This document shows, one piece after another, positions 57,901 to 64,000 of a stretch of 64,000 nucleotides of DNA. The notes under the pieces were generated by a model. The model worked only from the letters and a program-made list of their open reading frames with translations. It made no database searches and was not told the DNA's origin. Source of the DNA: Oegoconia quadripuncta (lineage: Eukaryota > Arthropoda > Insecta > Lepidoptera > Autostichidae); assembly GCA_949316235.1 (NCBI GenBank), contig OX438751.1, positions 19,468,801 to 19,532,800 on the forward strand. Direction: 5' to 3'. Numbering within the stretch: the stretch's first letter is position 1; each line of letters opens with the position of its first letter. Position numbers and translations under genes: made by a program.

Positions 57901-60900
57901 GGTTAAACCGTGAAAAATTAGCTTTAGGGGCATATGTTTGTATGATATGGACACATACACCCGAGAGATGGATGTTTTCATTTATAATATCAATCAATCA
58001 ATCAAATACTCTTTATTGCACAATTAACAAAAGCTACATGAAGAATACAGCGTACGTCATTAATCGCACAAAAAGGCAGCCTTATCGCTAACAGCGATCT
58101 CTTCCAGGCAAACCTTAGGGTAAAGATACAAGCTACCAGTAGATGAGGTTTGCACTAATATGCCATTTGCCAAATTGCCAATATTGCCAAAAGTCAACTA
58201 TTTGTGTAATATATCAACCATAATTACACCAGGATTACACTGCAGATATCATTGCATCCCCCACACGACTACACTAAGTCTTATTTTAAAATCCAAGTCT
58301 TCCTTAAGAAGATGAAGTATCGACATAGGTACTACATGACATTTTAGAGTTTTCCGGATACAACGCGTCAAAATAATTTAGTGGAGTACCTACTAGACAT
58401 ATGAGATAACTGACTTTCAGTGATGTACTACCTATCCCATAAATATTTTCAAAAATATGTATCTCCACGACTTGGATCAGTAACACTAAAATTTGACGGC
58501 CTGTTTGGTGTTTTTTTTTTTATGATTGACTGGATTCGCGTTTGCCCACAATCTCAAGGTGTAGTGGTTAGCAACTCTGACCACTATACCAAAAGGTTGC
58601 GGGTTCGAATCCCGCTAGGGGCATATGTTTGTGTGATGAATACGGACATGTGTACACGAGTTATGGATGTTTTCATATTTATAATAAGTATTTATTTACA
58701 AAAAAATTGTACTTATATAATATATCAACTATCTGGTATCCACAACACAAGCCTATAGTTGCTTACTGTGGAACTAGATGGCGCTGTGTGTATGTCTAAG
58801 GATATTTATTTATTTATTATTATTTATTAAAATTGTACATTGCTTCTAATGAAAGGTCTGATTTAAAAAAAACTTAACGAAGTGGGTTGGTAATTTTTTT
58901 TTTATGATATCTATACCTAAGTTCAAGTGGAATTTGTATAGATACGACGTTCCTCTTGACTCCAAGCTTCAGTGAGGATCACATATAGAATCTTTAGTGA
59001 AAAGGTTGAGTCCGCAGCGTATGGAAGATCAGACAGCTACCAGATATGGCAAATGCAAGATGTGTTTATTTAGCTACGATATTTTGCTTTTGAGATGAGC
59101 ACCTGATACAGAAAATATTTTTATTTTGAAAAAGTGCCCTCGGTGGCAAATACAAGAAAGCCTCTCCGAGACAAGTTCAAAGAAATATTCCTACATTTTA
59201 TAGGTGCTACTCGCTCTACAATATAGAGGTCTATGGGTTTACTACCATCGATTAGAAATTTAAGAATATTTTATATTTGACATAAAAACAATGTTCAACA
59301 TCATATCAGCAAATCCTGCGTCCACTACAAACACAAGCCTCTCCCATACATTTCTAAAGCGATCGATTAGAAGTAGCCAGCATCGTGAAGGTACTCGTAT
59401 ATAAAACCAGCTTACAGCGATGTCTTAACCTACCATGAATAATCTTTAGCATGAAGTAAAACACTTGTCATTGTCCGCATTACCTGACCTACAGCCGGGT
59501 GGAGTGCCATTTAGTTGATTCGTGTCATTAAAATGTTTTAATGACACAGAGTTGAGGAGTCACGAATAATAATTTCACAAAGTCTAATGTAAAATCATCA
59601 ACCGGTTAGGTTTTACTCGTACAGAATATTGTCAAGTATAGTTTGACGTACCCAGAGATCATCGCACAGCCCCTAACGCATTGACCGATGCAACAATTGG
59701 ACAAATGCATTCACTATGTTATTTGTAGCCACACTACGAAGGGATTTTTCTTACTTAAGGGATATTCTTAAGGGATACTTCCACACCTAAGTATGTCAAA
59801 CAAAGGGAGAAATATTTCAAACAAAAGTCAATATCTCCGGAACCAAGGACTCTAGGAAAATCAAAATTTGTATGTAGACTCTACTAATGGAAATAAAATT
59901 ATCGTAATTCCATGGCGATAAGAAGGCTAGATGGCGCTCGCGGTACTTTAAATGTGATTAAAATTTGATTTCATATCGAGATTCCCTCTCACCTCACTTC
60001 TAAAAACCATAACCAACCACGTGTGCCCCTTGTGAATTAGTAACAATCAATGTTTTCAAGCTACCCCTCTAGGCCACCGACTTGTATTTTATTGAAACTC
60101 ATCAATTGGAAACAGCCGGGATCGACTGTTTAACATACCCTCGGAAGCACGTAAACACTCTTATGAAAATGCCTAATGATCACTCATAAAAGGACTGACC
60201 CCCACCATATATCGCTAAACCTTCGTTAATCAAAGACGAATAGCCAATACGAATACGTCACGAGAAGTTTTTAACGTGTAGATGAAACTCGTAATTGGAT
60301 GTCAATAGAAATTATAGTAGTGTGAATGATAAATATTGTTATAGAATGTTAAACACTCGTAGAAATTTATGAAAAAACTTGGGGTAGCCCATCCAAGGAT
60401 TGATCGCGAGTTATTATCGCTTATCGAAAACGAAAGGCGAAGTGTCTCATGGCCCGTTTGGCTCTAACTTGTCCCTTTATTCACCAACATAGTCCCTACC
60501 CAGCTGTTTGGTCGTAATTAGGTAGACAAATAATCTATTTTTGTTTTTCCTATCTCTGAATTTTCATAATCACTCCTTATACCTACTTGTTTTCTTATAA
60601 TTCATATCACGAATTATCTGTTAATTACTTTAGACAAGCTAATTCATTCATTTGTCAAAATGTAAGATAACCTTACGCGAATTAAACAGATAGCTGTGGA
60701 GCAACAAAAACACATTTCGGAAACTATTGTGAACAGGTGTTTGTTTGTTATAATTTATTTACTAATTAACTGTTATTTACCTTTTAGTAGTTCCCTCAAC
60801 TCTTTAAGGCCCTTTTCGCAATTCTCTGGTGTTTCTCTCAACTCATTTTCAGCTTTCTCTATCACACTTTTATCCGTAATCTGTTCCTTCTCTAGTCTTA

Positions 60901-60958
60901 TTACATTGTCTCCCCAAAGGACAAAAAGTCTGCCTTCAGCATCAGTTTGTATCTCCAT
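39948..60958 (-). CDS. Gene B: CRAL-TRIO domain lipid-transfer protein (alpha-TTP/clavesin-like), six coding exons
   Basis: I joined this on the - strand from 60958-60781, 49740-49646, 47560-47407, 44873-44680, 40910-40649 and 39988-39948. The total is 924 nt (307 residues plus TGA), the same length as gene A. Residues about 40-95 are the CRAL-TRIO N domain (ELRETPENCEKGLKELRELL, FLRPCKFYADSA). Residues about 115-275 are the lipid pocket (ESAMVEPMTQVCGVVVIMD, FTPSFAKMIVDW, IVNQPYIFNM, LFKPFFRQKLRSRI). Expected role: cytosolic binding and transfer of a small hydrophobic ligand; the ligand is unknown. Exon lengths 95/154/194/262 and phases equal those of gene A, so the two are paralogs made by duplication with inversion. 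One oddity is RRRHGG where the family normally has a YGG. The first intron is 11 kb and repeat-rich. Confidence 0.93.
40123..40196 (-). mobile_element. SINE family 1, 3' tail, in gene B intron 5
   Basis: AAATAAATAAAGATTC then CACAGCGCCATCTAGTTCCA and AAGCAACT. Only the tail is left. Confidence 0.75.
40649..40910 (-). CDS. Gene B coding exon 5
   Basis: This 262-nt exon has a CAG acceptor and donor GTAAGT on the - strand. It encodes DCVPSRLKAVHIVNQPYIF, LFKPFFRQKLRSRIHF, RRRHGGLLPEPEIPGD and HYYEEDFK. Equivalent to gene A exon 6. The long open frame on the + strand over this exon (40485-40970) is an antisense shadow. Confidence 0.95.
41198..41538. mobile_element. ACCGTAAG-family MITE, one end lost
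   Basis: The right end reads CCTAATATGCCCGATTTTTTTCC (in two parts) then TTACGGTAAAAAAACTCATCCGG. The left begins at GTGAAATAGAAGTTATTGGC, lacking the outermost ~40 bp. The interior shares AATTATGTGGAAT and TCAAATGAC blocks with 42242-42893. Confidence 0.7.
41535..41638 (+). repeat. Repeat Y 3' part
   Basis: TATATACCAAATTTCATCCA then CCGTGATTGAGCAACAAACG, ending AATTTATAATATTAGTTAGA. Abuts the MITE end. Confidence 0.65.
42242..42893. mobile_element. ACCGTAAG-family MITE, longest copy (652 bp)
   Basis: The left end TATACCGAATTACTTTTTTACCGTAAG (in parts) mirrors the right end CTTACGGTAAAAAAGCTCATCCGATATA. It shares GTGGAATAGG and GTCAAATGACAG with other copies. A TTC microsatellite lies inside at 42803-42834. 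Confidence 0.75.
42803..42834 (+). repeat. (TTC)n microsatellite
   Basis: About ten consecutive TTC units. Confidence 0.9.
43485..43850 (-). mobile_element. Decayed LINE-related repeat (family Q), copy 2
   Basis: ACGTCCATTGCTGAACATAG opens the block; it passes GCGCCCTGCATCCAATGACT, TCGTAGTGAAATGGCG and GGCGTGACC to TTATGAGGCCCATAGTGAAA. Same order as 22610-23125 but without the insertion. Strand is inferred. Confidence 0.65.
44367..44572 (-). mobile_element. SINE family 2, headless copy
   Basis: CAACGGGTTAGCACTTGATG, GTTAAGAGAAGATGAGGCCG, AGCGTACAGACCCGGAAACG and TAACATTTCAAATGTCCTACC. The tRNA-like head is missing. It ends about 110 nt from gene B exon 4. Confidence 0.8.
44680..44873 (-). 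CDS. Gene B coding exon 4
   Basis: This 194-nt exon has acceptor ATTTCCAG and donor GTGGGA on the - strand. It encodes ERWDPRDVPLSEMFRG, LESAMVEPMTQVCGVVVIMD, MKGLSFSHVMHFTPSFAK and MIVDWIQ. Frame runs open past the donor, but the conserved WIQ|D junction sets the end. Equivalent to gene A exon 5. Confidence 0.94.
45121..45372 (-). mobile_element. SINE family 1, near full-length
   Basis: - strand head with A box (GGTGTAGCGG), B box GGTTCGAATCTGG, then CATATGTTTGTATGATGAATA, CCGAGTTATGGATG and an AT-rich tail. One A-rich tract is expanded. Confidence 0.85.
46496..46780 (+). mobile_element. RTE-like LINE ORF remnant
   Basis: The + frame from 46496 reads ANYRNQLGWAAYGELRNVF, then SSKIPQWTKRKFFNQ, and meets TAG after ACTGAAATG. 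This is the conserved block just after the RT domain of RTE-type elements. Later frames are broken, and the C-terminal block is only weakly visible. Confidence 0.75.
46828..46986 (-). mobile_element. SINE family 1, 5' half
   Basis: - strand: GACCTGTTTGGTATAGTGGTTAG-type head, intact B box GGTTCGAATCCCGC, GGACATGTGTACCCGAG. The 3' half is missing. It lies head to head with the next copy. Confidence 0.85.
47093..47371 (+). mobile_element. SINE family 1, near full-length
   Basis: CTGTTTGGTGTAGTGGTAAG, B box GGTTCGAATCCCGC, CCGAGTTATGGATG, TCTGGTATCCACAACACAAG, CTAGATGGCGCTGTGTGTAT and an A-rich end. Ends 36 nt from gene B exon 3's donor. Confidence 0.88.
47407..47560 (-). CDS. Gene B coding exon 3
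   Basis: This 154-nt exon has acceptor TTTTCCAG and donor GTTAGT on the - strand. It encodes IQAYYKFRRQHPDYCRDL, a basic stretch, then LAPRDQHGRRIMTVESG. It is markedly GC-richer than its surroundings. Length and phase equal gene A exon 4. Confidence 0.92.
47638..47888. mobile_element. Repeat V, MITE-like element with ~20-bp inverted ends
   Basis: Left CAGGGTGAATTTGAGTTCGT and right ACGAATGAAATTTCACTGCG are imperfect inverted repeats. The interior has an inverted echo (GACTCCACTCTTGATT / AATCAGAAGTGGAACC). A partial copy is at 32254-32420 in gene A. Confidence 0.65.
48155..48625 (-). mobile_element. LINE ORF2 C-terminal remnant
   Basis: The - strand frame 48625-48362 contains KCQSHLTTRYSDSFTIRL, then VRLWNALPHAIRASPSL and VFKKRVKEHYLS, followed by a stop. 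The WNALP...VFK..LKEHYL pattern is the usual end of CR1/Jockey-type ORF2. An AT-rich 3' tail runs to about 48155. Confidence 0.75.
48900..49085 (-). mobile_element. SINE family 1, 3' part
   Basis: GCACAGCTCCACCTAGTTAT, AAGCAATTATGGATACCAGA and CGGACATGTCC in reversed family order. No tRNA-like head remains. Confidence 0.75.
49646..49740 (-). CDS. Gene B coding exon 2
   Basis: This 95-nt exon has acceptor TATTTCAG and donor GTAAGT on the - strand. It encodes GETNLAIPIERDDYLL, then KFLRPCKFYADSAFKR. Length and phase match gene A exon 3 exactly. Confidence 0.93.
49945..50112. mobile_element. MITE with ~58-bp terminal inverted repeats (TTATTCATAAAA family)
   Basis: The left end TTATTCATAAAA is mirrored by TTTTTATGAATAA at the right. 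CCTGTTTTAATTATAGTGTG pairs with CATACTTTAACTAAAACAGG. About 168 bp and non-coding. Confidence 0.8.
50522..50825 (+). repeat. Minisatellite, ~85-bp monomer, four copies
   Basis: CAATTTAAG(TTATTATGTACACTGGT) starts at 50522, 50606, 50692 and 50777, giving periods of 84, 86 and 85 bp. Each unit has TTATNATGTACACTGGT, CGATTCGCGTAA and GGTGGTCC blocks. The last copy is partial. Confidence 0.9.
50920..51164. mobile_element. MITE with ~60-bp terminal inverted repeats
   Basis: Left GAGGTCTACTCTCAAACGAA and AACTTCGGACTTTTTCTTTT are mirrored by AAAAGAAAAAGTCCGAAGTT and GAGAGTAGACCCCC at the right. About 245 bp, directly after the minisatellite. Confidence 0.82.
51236..51402 (+). repeat. (ATAAG)n array carrying ~24 AGATAA GATA-type sites
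   Basis: About 32 pentamer units (ATAAG with ACAAG, ATAAT and CTAAT variants). AGATAA, which fits the GATA-factor consensus WGATAR, occurs 24 times by my count. A smaller block follows at 51459-51479. Confidence 0.92.
52065..52132 (+). mobile_element. ACCGTAAG-family MITE, single end
   Basis: CGGATTTTTTATCGTAAGGG, then AAAAATAGGGCAC and GAAGTGAAATAGAAGGTAAA. The other end is missing. Confidence 0.6.
52205..52520 (-). mobile_element. Decayed LINE tail (family R), copy 1
   Basis: CCACTATTGGGTCATGGCCT, then TAATCCACCACGCAGGCCCA and CGACCGCGC-type block GGTCACCCATCCAAGAACTG, ending AATCGAAAATGAAAAGCGAA. The last block recurs at 60180-60240 and 60385-60440. No frame is kept; strand inferred. Confidence 0.6.
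52630..52800. mobile_element. Decayed LINE-type relic
   Basis: GGTCACTGTTGGACATATACG and TTACCACGCTGGGCAGGCTGG resemble common RTE-type tail sequences. The 169-codon open frame across it (52535-53044) is chance. Confidence 0.45.
53485..53560 (+). repeat. AT-rich dispersed repeat (ACCGANTNCAAAAAAGGAGG type), copy 1
   Basis: TTTTAACCGAATCCAAAAAA followed by GGAGGCGGTTCTCAATTCGA. A related block lies at 57620-57670 (AACCGACTTCAAAAAAGGAG, then GAGGTTCTGTATTCG). Confidence 0.55.
53866..54180 (+). mobile_element. SINE family 1 interrupted by repeat Z
   Basis: The head part ends at GGTTTGAATCCCGCTAGGG. The body resumes at about 54056 with GTAAATGTTTGTGTGATGAT and runs on to CTAGTATCCATTATACAAG. 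The gap is filled by a reversed Z copy (53908-54052). Confidence 0.75.
53908..54052 (-). repeat. Repeat Z nested in a SINE
   Basis: TTTATTTATTTATTTAACAC then TTTATTGTATATAAGCATAC and GCGAGCTTATCTCTGTAAGA, the reverse complement of the 15425 copy. Inserted after the SINE. Confidence 0.75.
54670..54925 (+). repeat. Dispersed repeat family X, copy 3
   Basis: TAACCAACCCATCTCTTCCA, GTAAAAGGCGACTAAAGG, a local inverted duplicate TCTTAGTCGCC, and GGGCTCACCCGCATGTGTGA. Confidence 0.65.
54930..55018. repeat. Foldback, 27-bp arms
   Basis: GGGACATCTCTGACCACCAC and GTGGTCAGAGATGTCCC are mirrored, with the inner CATTTGGG / CCCAAATG also pairing. One mismatch. Its arm is the same block that closes repeat X. 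Confidence 0.8.
55118..55250 (-). repeat. Dispersed repeat family Z, - copy
   Basis: CACTTTATTGCATATAAGTA to TTTCTTCCAGCAAACCCTCG. The - frame reads PSEGLLEEISYRDKLAL. Confidence 0.75.
55395..55870. other. GC-rich islet in gene B intron 1
   Basis: Includes a (GCC)5 run at 55428-55442 and many CpGs, standing out from AT-rich surroundings. It has an open frame on + (55407-55745, 112 codons) with no recognised family and a strongly basic composition. On the - strand it carries ATTGGTTAG and a TCAGT initiator-like site. It could be a degraded element, a regulatory island or an alternative promoter. Confidence 0.35.
56141..56424. mobile_element. MITE with ~90-bp terminal inverted repeats (AATGATT family)
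   Basis: The left end AATGATTCCTGCTTAATGTA is mirrored by TGCATTAAGCAGTAATCATT at the right. AATTCCGGTAATTTCACTGG pairs with CCAGTGAAATTACCGGAATT. About 284 bp and non-coding. Confidence 0.85.
56831..57190 (+). mobile_element. 5'-truncated LINE with poly(A) tail and target-site duplication
   Basis: The frame at 56865-57140 contains FDSSFIMRTAKAWNSLPA, then SVFPESYNLGIFKSRVN and RHLLRS, the C-terminus of a LINE ORF2. An A tract closes it. GTAAGTA at 56824-56830 recurs at 57190-57196, a plausible 7-bp duplication. The retained frame suggests a fairly recent insertion. Confidence 0.8.
57771..57985 (+). mobile_element. SINE family 1 with ~90-bp internal insertion
   Basis: GACCTGTTTGGTGGTGTGGT and B box GGTTCGAATA are followed by about 90 nt of foreign sequence (57832-57925). 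The body then resumes at GGGGCATATGTTTGTATGAT and CCGAGAGATGGATG. Confidence 0.75.
58000..58128 (-). repeat. Dispersed repeat family Z, - copy
   Basis: AATACTCTTTATTGCACAAT to CTAACAGCGATCTCTTCCAG and GCAAACCTTAGG. Directly follows the SINE tail. Confidence 0.7.
58497..58828 (+). mobile_element. SINE family 1, full-length with T-tract insertion in the head
   Basis: GGCCTGTTTGGTGT is followed by a T run and about 35 foreign nt, then GGTGTAGTGGTTAGCAACTC. B box GGTTCGAATCC at 58602-58612. The body is complete to CTAGATGGCGCTGTGTGTAT and TATTTATTTATTTATTATT. This is the best-preserved body of the family here. Confidence 0.88.
60060..60440 (-). mobile_element. Decayed LINE tail (family R), copies 2 and 3
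   Basis: CTACCCCTCTAGGCCACCGA, then ATGATCACTCATAAAAGGAC, and at 60385 TAGCCCATCCAAGGATTGAT with TTATCGAAAACGAAAGGCGA. Same blocks as 52370-52520. Strand inferred. Confidence 0.5.
60781..60958 (-). CDS. Gene B coding exon 1
   Basis: On the - strand the ATG at 60958 has A at -3 and G at +4. The exon encodes MEIQTDAEGRLFVLWGD, then the CRAL-TRIO N start with ELRETPENCEKGLKELRELL, and stops at donor GTAAAT. Length is 178 nt. Unlike gene A, the start codon is in the same exon as the ELRETP motif. No TATA box is visible just upstream, and an upstream non-coding exon cannot be excluded. Confidence 0.9.
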
Positions 60959-61562
60959 TTTTGGTTTGATCTTACTTGTTAGTGGTTTTAATGGATTCCT
61001 TTACTTCGTGGCAGATCACTTGTTATTTGTGTCAACTGGTGCAGGTAAGACCAGCTAGTAGCGGTAACAGTGGTGTGTCGTCACAACCCTTCACTCGCAT
61101 TTAACTTGACATGGTTTTAGTGAAACACTGTTTCTAAATCTGCTATTGACTAAGACGATTATGTTTATTTGTTAATTTATTATTTTCTTATTCAAATACC
61201 TTGTTGAGGTAAAAATTTCCGATGGAACCAATACTCAGTTAACAATATTTTTTAACGAAAGAACTTGATAAAGAGAAAGTTATCGAAGCTTTTGAATGCG
61301 CAGACGCAACGAGGATTTTTTTTTTCAAATGGCAGCTTTGGAGCGTGGTTCGCCCGCCAGTGGTCGCGAGTCGACTGACTGACCAGCGCGAGAGCTTCCT
61401 AACGGCACCCATAAAGGCACCGAGAGGTCCACTGCCGTCGACAATTTACTTTATTTGCAATGCATGCAACACAGGGAATCGATTCATCTATTACCTAAAT
61501 TTAAAAATTAAAATTGAAATATTAAAACGTATTGAAACTCTATTCAATTTTAATAGTTTATA
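60959..61562. other. Upstream region of gene B
   Basis: No TATA box at the expected distance. GCACCAGTTG-like sequence about 85 nt before the ATG on the - strand is a weak initiator candidate. The + frame at 61345-61569 is chance. Confidence 0.3.
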
Positions 61563-61926
61563 CAGGTGAGTTTTTTAAACGTAAGGAAAAAAATAGGGCA
61601 TATTAGGTAAGTGAAATAGAAGGTAATTGGAATAGGTAGTTTAATTTCTTTTTTTAAACTATCGTAGAATAGAGCGTTAATTGTGTCATTTCACGGTCGC
61701 CTTTCCAGCCTATTCCACATTTACATCATTAAATTAAATAAATAAAGAAAATTTGGAGAAAATATGAGCACCAATTAATTTATCATGATAGGAGCCCTAA
61801 GAATCACGCCAGTCGCATATTAATATCGAGAAAAAATAAATAAACTACCTATTCCAATAACTTCTATTTCACTTACCTAATATGCCCTATTTTTTTCCTT
61901 ACGGTAAAAAAACTCATTCGGTATAA
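61563..61926. mobile_element. ACCGTAAG-family MITE, well-preserved copy
   Basis: The left end GTGAGTTTTTTAAACGTAAGG and GGGCATATTAGGTAAGTGAA are mirrored by TTCACTTACCTAATATGCCC and CTTACGGTAAAAAAACTCAT. Arms of about 90 bp, element about 360 bp. Confidence 0.85.
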
Positions 61927-62019
61927 TAAGTTTTTCAAAAACTATAAAAAAACGCCACCAGTGAAGCTTCTCGTACTACACGCTGTAGGATCACGTAGGA
62001 TTCCGTATTTAGAATTACT

Positions 62020-62184
62020 TATACCGGATGCGTTTTTTTACCGTAAGAAAAAAAATAGGGGATATTAAGTAAGTGAATTTGGTGATGGTTTTGAAAAAAA
62101 ATAATAAACTACCTATGCCAATAACTTTTATTTCACTTACCTAATAATGCATTTTTTTTCCTTACGGTAAAAAAACTCATTCGG
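62020..62184. mobile_element. ACCGTAAG-family MITE, short copy
   Basis: TATACCGGATGCGTTTTTTT to ACGGTAAAAAAACTCATTCGG. Only 165 bp, almost all inverted arms, with the middle deleted. Confidence 0.82.
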
Positions 62185-63081
62185 CTTATTTAAAAGTACA
62201 GTGGTATTTCTGTTGCTGCTCTGCTGTATGTCATGTCATTTTGTGTGGATTTATATATATATATACTTGGACATATACAGACAGACATTTTATTTGAACT
62301 GTTTACATGACGACCCAACTATATACGAGTATGTTATAAATTGATCGGCTATTACTCATGAATTAGTAAAGCTTTGATAATTTTCAATTTCATAATAAGT
62401 AGGTAGGTGTGTTATAACTGCTGTTGTGTCTACGTTCCAAATTTTCAAAAATATAGATTTGTCTGGTTGGGGGGACAGTTATGTCAGTTTAAATGTTTCG
62501 TGTAAACAGATTCACGTGTCGAAAGATCTATTCAGCGATAGGTAATTAACAGCATGCCATAAAAAAAGTTACCCCACTTTACATGTAGATATGCGAAATA
62601 CCGAAACAAAACTATTTCATAATCTTGTTGGCGTCATTAATATGTATAACCATTAACTACAGAACCCTAAAAATTGGTGATACAACCTGCAGATAAAAGT
62701 AGTCTCTGTATTATAACGAGCTAGTTATTTTGTGCAAGGTAAAACAACGGGATTCACGAGCCTGGAAAGCGGGTAATCACCAAGGTAATCAGAACTGATC
62801 CACAAGTAGCGTGGGAAAATACCGAGGGGTGCAACCAATCCAAGATGTTCCTGAAGGGCAACAACAAGGTTATATATTCTAAATCATCTAAGGAAAAACA
62901 ACTACTCTACTATTAATCATTATGCAACTGTTTTATTTTTTTATTGGTTTTTAAACATTTTCGATCTCTTCTGCGCAAAGGGGTCTACTCATCCAACAGT
63001 CACATTCTCACTATTCAGTTCGTGGTATCTTTATGAATTTCAAAAAAAGAACATTCTCATGCACCGATTTTTTTTTTAATA
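62185..63081. other. Non-coding, nothing recognised
   Basis: A short (TA)n run near 62250. No gene or element supported. Confidence 0.45.
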
Positions 63082-63404
63082 ATGCAAAACGGGTTGGTAC
63101 TTGACCTCAATCACATCTGATGTTAAGTGAAGATGAGGTCGAAGGTGGAAGCGTACTGACCCGGAAACCCCAAAACATTTGGGGGACTGGCTATCTTATC
63201 TCTGACAACCGGAACACAACAATGCTATTAACATTGCTGCTTTGCGGCAGATTTAGATAAGATGGTGGTAGCTAGCCAGGCGGAAATTTAAAATGCCCTA
63301 CCACCAACCAAACCGAGTACTTAAACATGTACCCTGCTGGGGATCGAACCCGCGACCTCCGAATCGTAAACCCAATGTTGTTTACATTGAGCCACGGAGG
63401 CGGT
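63082..63404 (-). mobile_element. SINE family 2, best full-length copy
   Basis: On the - strand, CCGCCTCCGTGGCTCAATGT is the A-box region and GGTTCGATCCCCAGCAGGG the B box. The body then matches 33671-33976 through CCGGGTCAGTACGCTTCCAC to the end. About 320 bp. Confidence 0.87.
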
Positions 63405-63439
63405 ACATGTAATTTTGAAAAAAGAGCAATAAATTATAG

Positions 63440-63650
63440 GATACTAGCATTCTGCTCGCAACTTCGTCCGCGTGGAAGATTTTATTAAAATCGGTTCAGC
63501 AAAATAATTTGGCTATATGTTAGTCCAGGTCCTAATCTGTGTACCTACCAAATTTCATCCAAATCCGTCCAGCCGTATAGGTGTGAAGAGGTAACAAACA
63601 TACGACATACACACACACAAACTTTCGCTTTTATAATATTAGTTGGGATA
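63440..63650 (+). repeat. Dispersed repeat family Y copy
   Basis: ACTAGCATTCTGCTCGCAAC, CAAATTTCATCCAAATCCGT, GTGTGAAGAGGTAACAAAC and CTTTTATAATATTAGTTGGG. Confidence 0.7.
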
Positions 63651-64000
63651 TTAGAATACAAGATTTGATGACACGCGTCCAGATATATCTAATGCAGTAA
63701 AGGACATTTATTATAGTTTCTTTGTATACTCATCAAATAAACATTCCATGAATGGACATAGATTTCTTACAACACTGTAGTTTCAGAATCTTTTACAGAG
63801 GATTCATATCATGGGTGTAGATAAACTCTTCTATATTTTTTTATTACAGTACCTCCGCTTATTGTAGATGGGGATGATTTCTTTTTTATTTTTCTAACGA
63901 AGTAAAGACTTTCAAAACAAAAACTTTCACAGCTAAGTAGGAAAATGTTCTTTCCGTTGAAAATTATTTATCAAACAACAAAAAGCCTTCCAAGTCCGCA
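63651..64000. other. Non-coding, nothing recognised
   Basis: AT-rich end of the window. Confidence 0.45.

Larger units (their letters stand above)
49741..60780 (-). other. Gene B intron 1, 11.0 kb
   Basis: Crowded with two tandem arrays, four or more MITEs, three SINE 1 copies and LINE tails, listed separately. 51490-52060, 53050-53480, 54190-54660 and 58840-60050 hold nothing recognised. At 59522-59547 there is a 12-bp perfect palindromic stem with loop TG (GTGTCATTAAAA / TTTTAATGACAC). Confidence 0.7.

Noticed and set aside
58560..58620. tRNA-like sequence with A and B boxes (also at 8800, 45340, 46950, 47110, 63380)
   Set aside because: Each is the head of a SINE with a shared non-tRNA body. 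No copy folds into a full cloverleaf with a paired acceptor stem that I can see.

Overview
The window is AT-rich insect nuclear DNA. Spliced genes with long introns, GT-AG junctions, dense SINE, MITE and LINE remnants, and the CRAL-TRIO gene family point to a lepidopteran (moth or butterfly). No species can be named from the sequence alone. Only two host genes can be supported. Most short open frames are chance or fall inside repeats.

Host genes. Gene A is on the + strand: seven coding exons, 14790-34142, 307 codons plus stop. Gene B is on the - strand: six coding exons, 60958 down to 39948, also 307 codons plus stop. Both encode CRAL-TRIO lipid-transfer proteins of the alpha-tocopherol-transfer / clavesin / retinaldehyde-binding type. 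They lie tail to tail, 5.8 kb apart. Their four internal exons have identical lengths (95, 154, 194, 262 nt) and identical phases, so they are an inverted duplicate pair that diverged mainly at the two ends. Gene A has a clear core promoter: a TATA box 30 nt before a TCAGT initiator, and a palindromic CRE about 80 nt further upstream.

Mobile DNA. Intron 3 of gene A holds a complete, apparently intact non-LTR retrotransposon in the sense direction (24365-29766). It has a 13-bp target-site duplication, a DPE-like internal promoter, an ORF1 with three CCHC-like zinc knuckles, and an ORF2 with endonuclease, reverse transcriptase, RNase H and a terminal zinc motif. The two ORFs overlap by 8 nt, and a 21-nt A tail closes the element. 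The rest of the window carries at least two tRNA-derived SINE families (12 and 5 copies or fragments), several terminal-inverted-repeat MITE families, decayed RTE-like and other LINE tails, mariner-like ends, an 85-bp minisatellite and a pentanucleotide array of AGATAAG units.

Region by region. 1-14580: intergenic, with repeats only. 14581-34142: gene A; intron 3 is 8.5 kb, of which 5.4 kb is the LINE. 34143-39947: the convergent intergenic space, with two MITEs and a perfect 30-bp hairpin. 39948-60958: gene B, with an 11-kb first intron full of tandem and dispersed repeats. 60959-64000: upstream of gene B, with MITEs and a SINE. I see no prokaryotic-type system, CRISPR array, rRNA gene or genuine tRNA gene.
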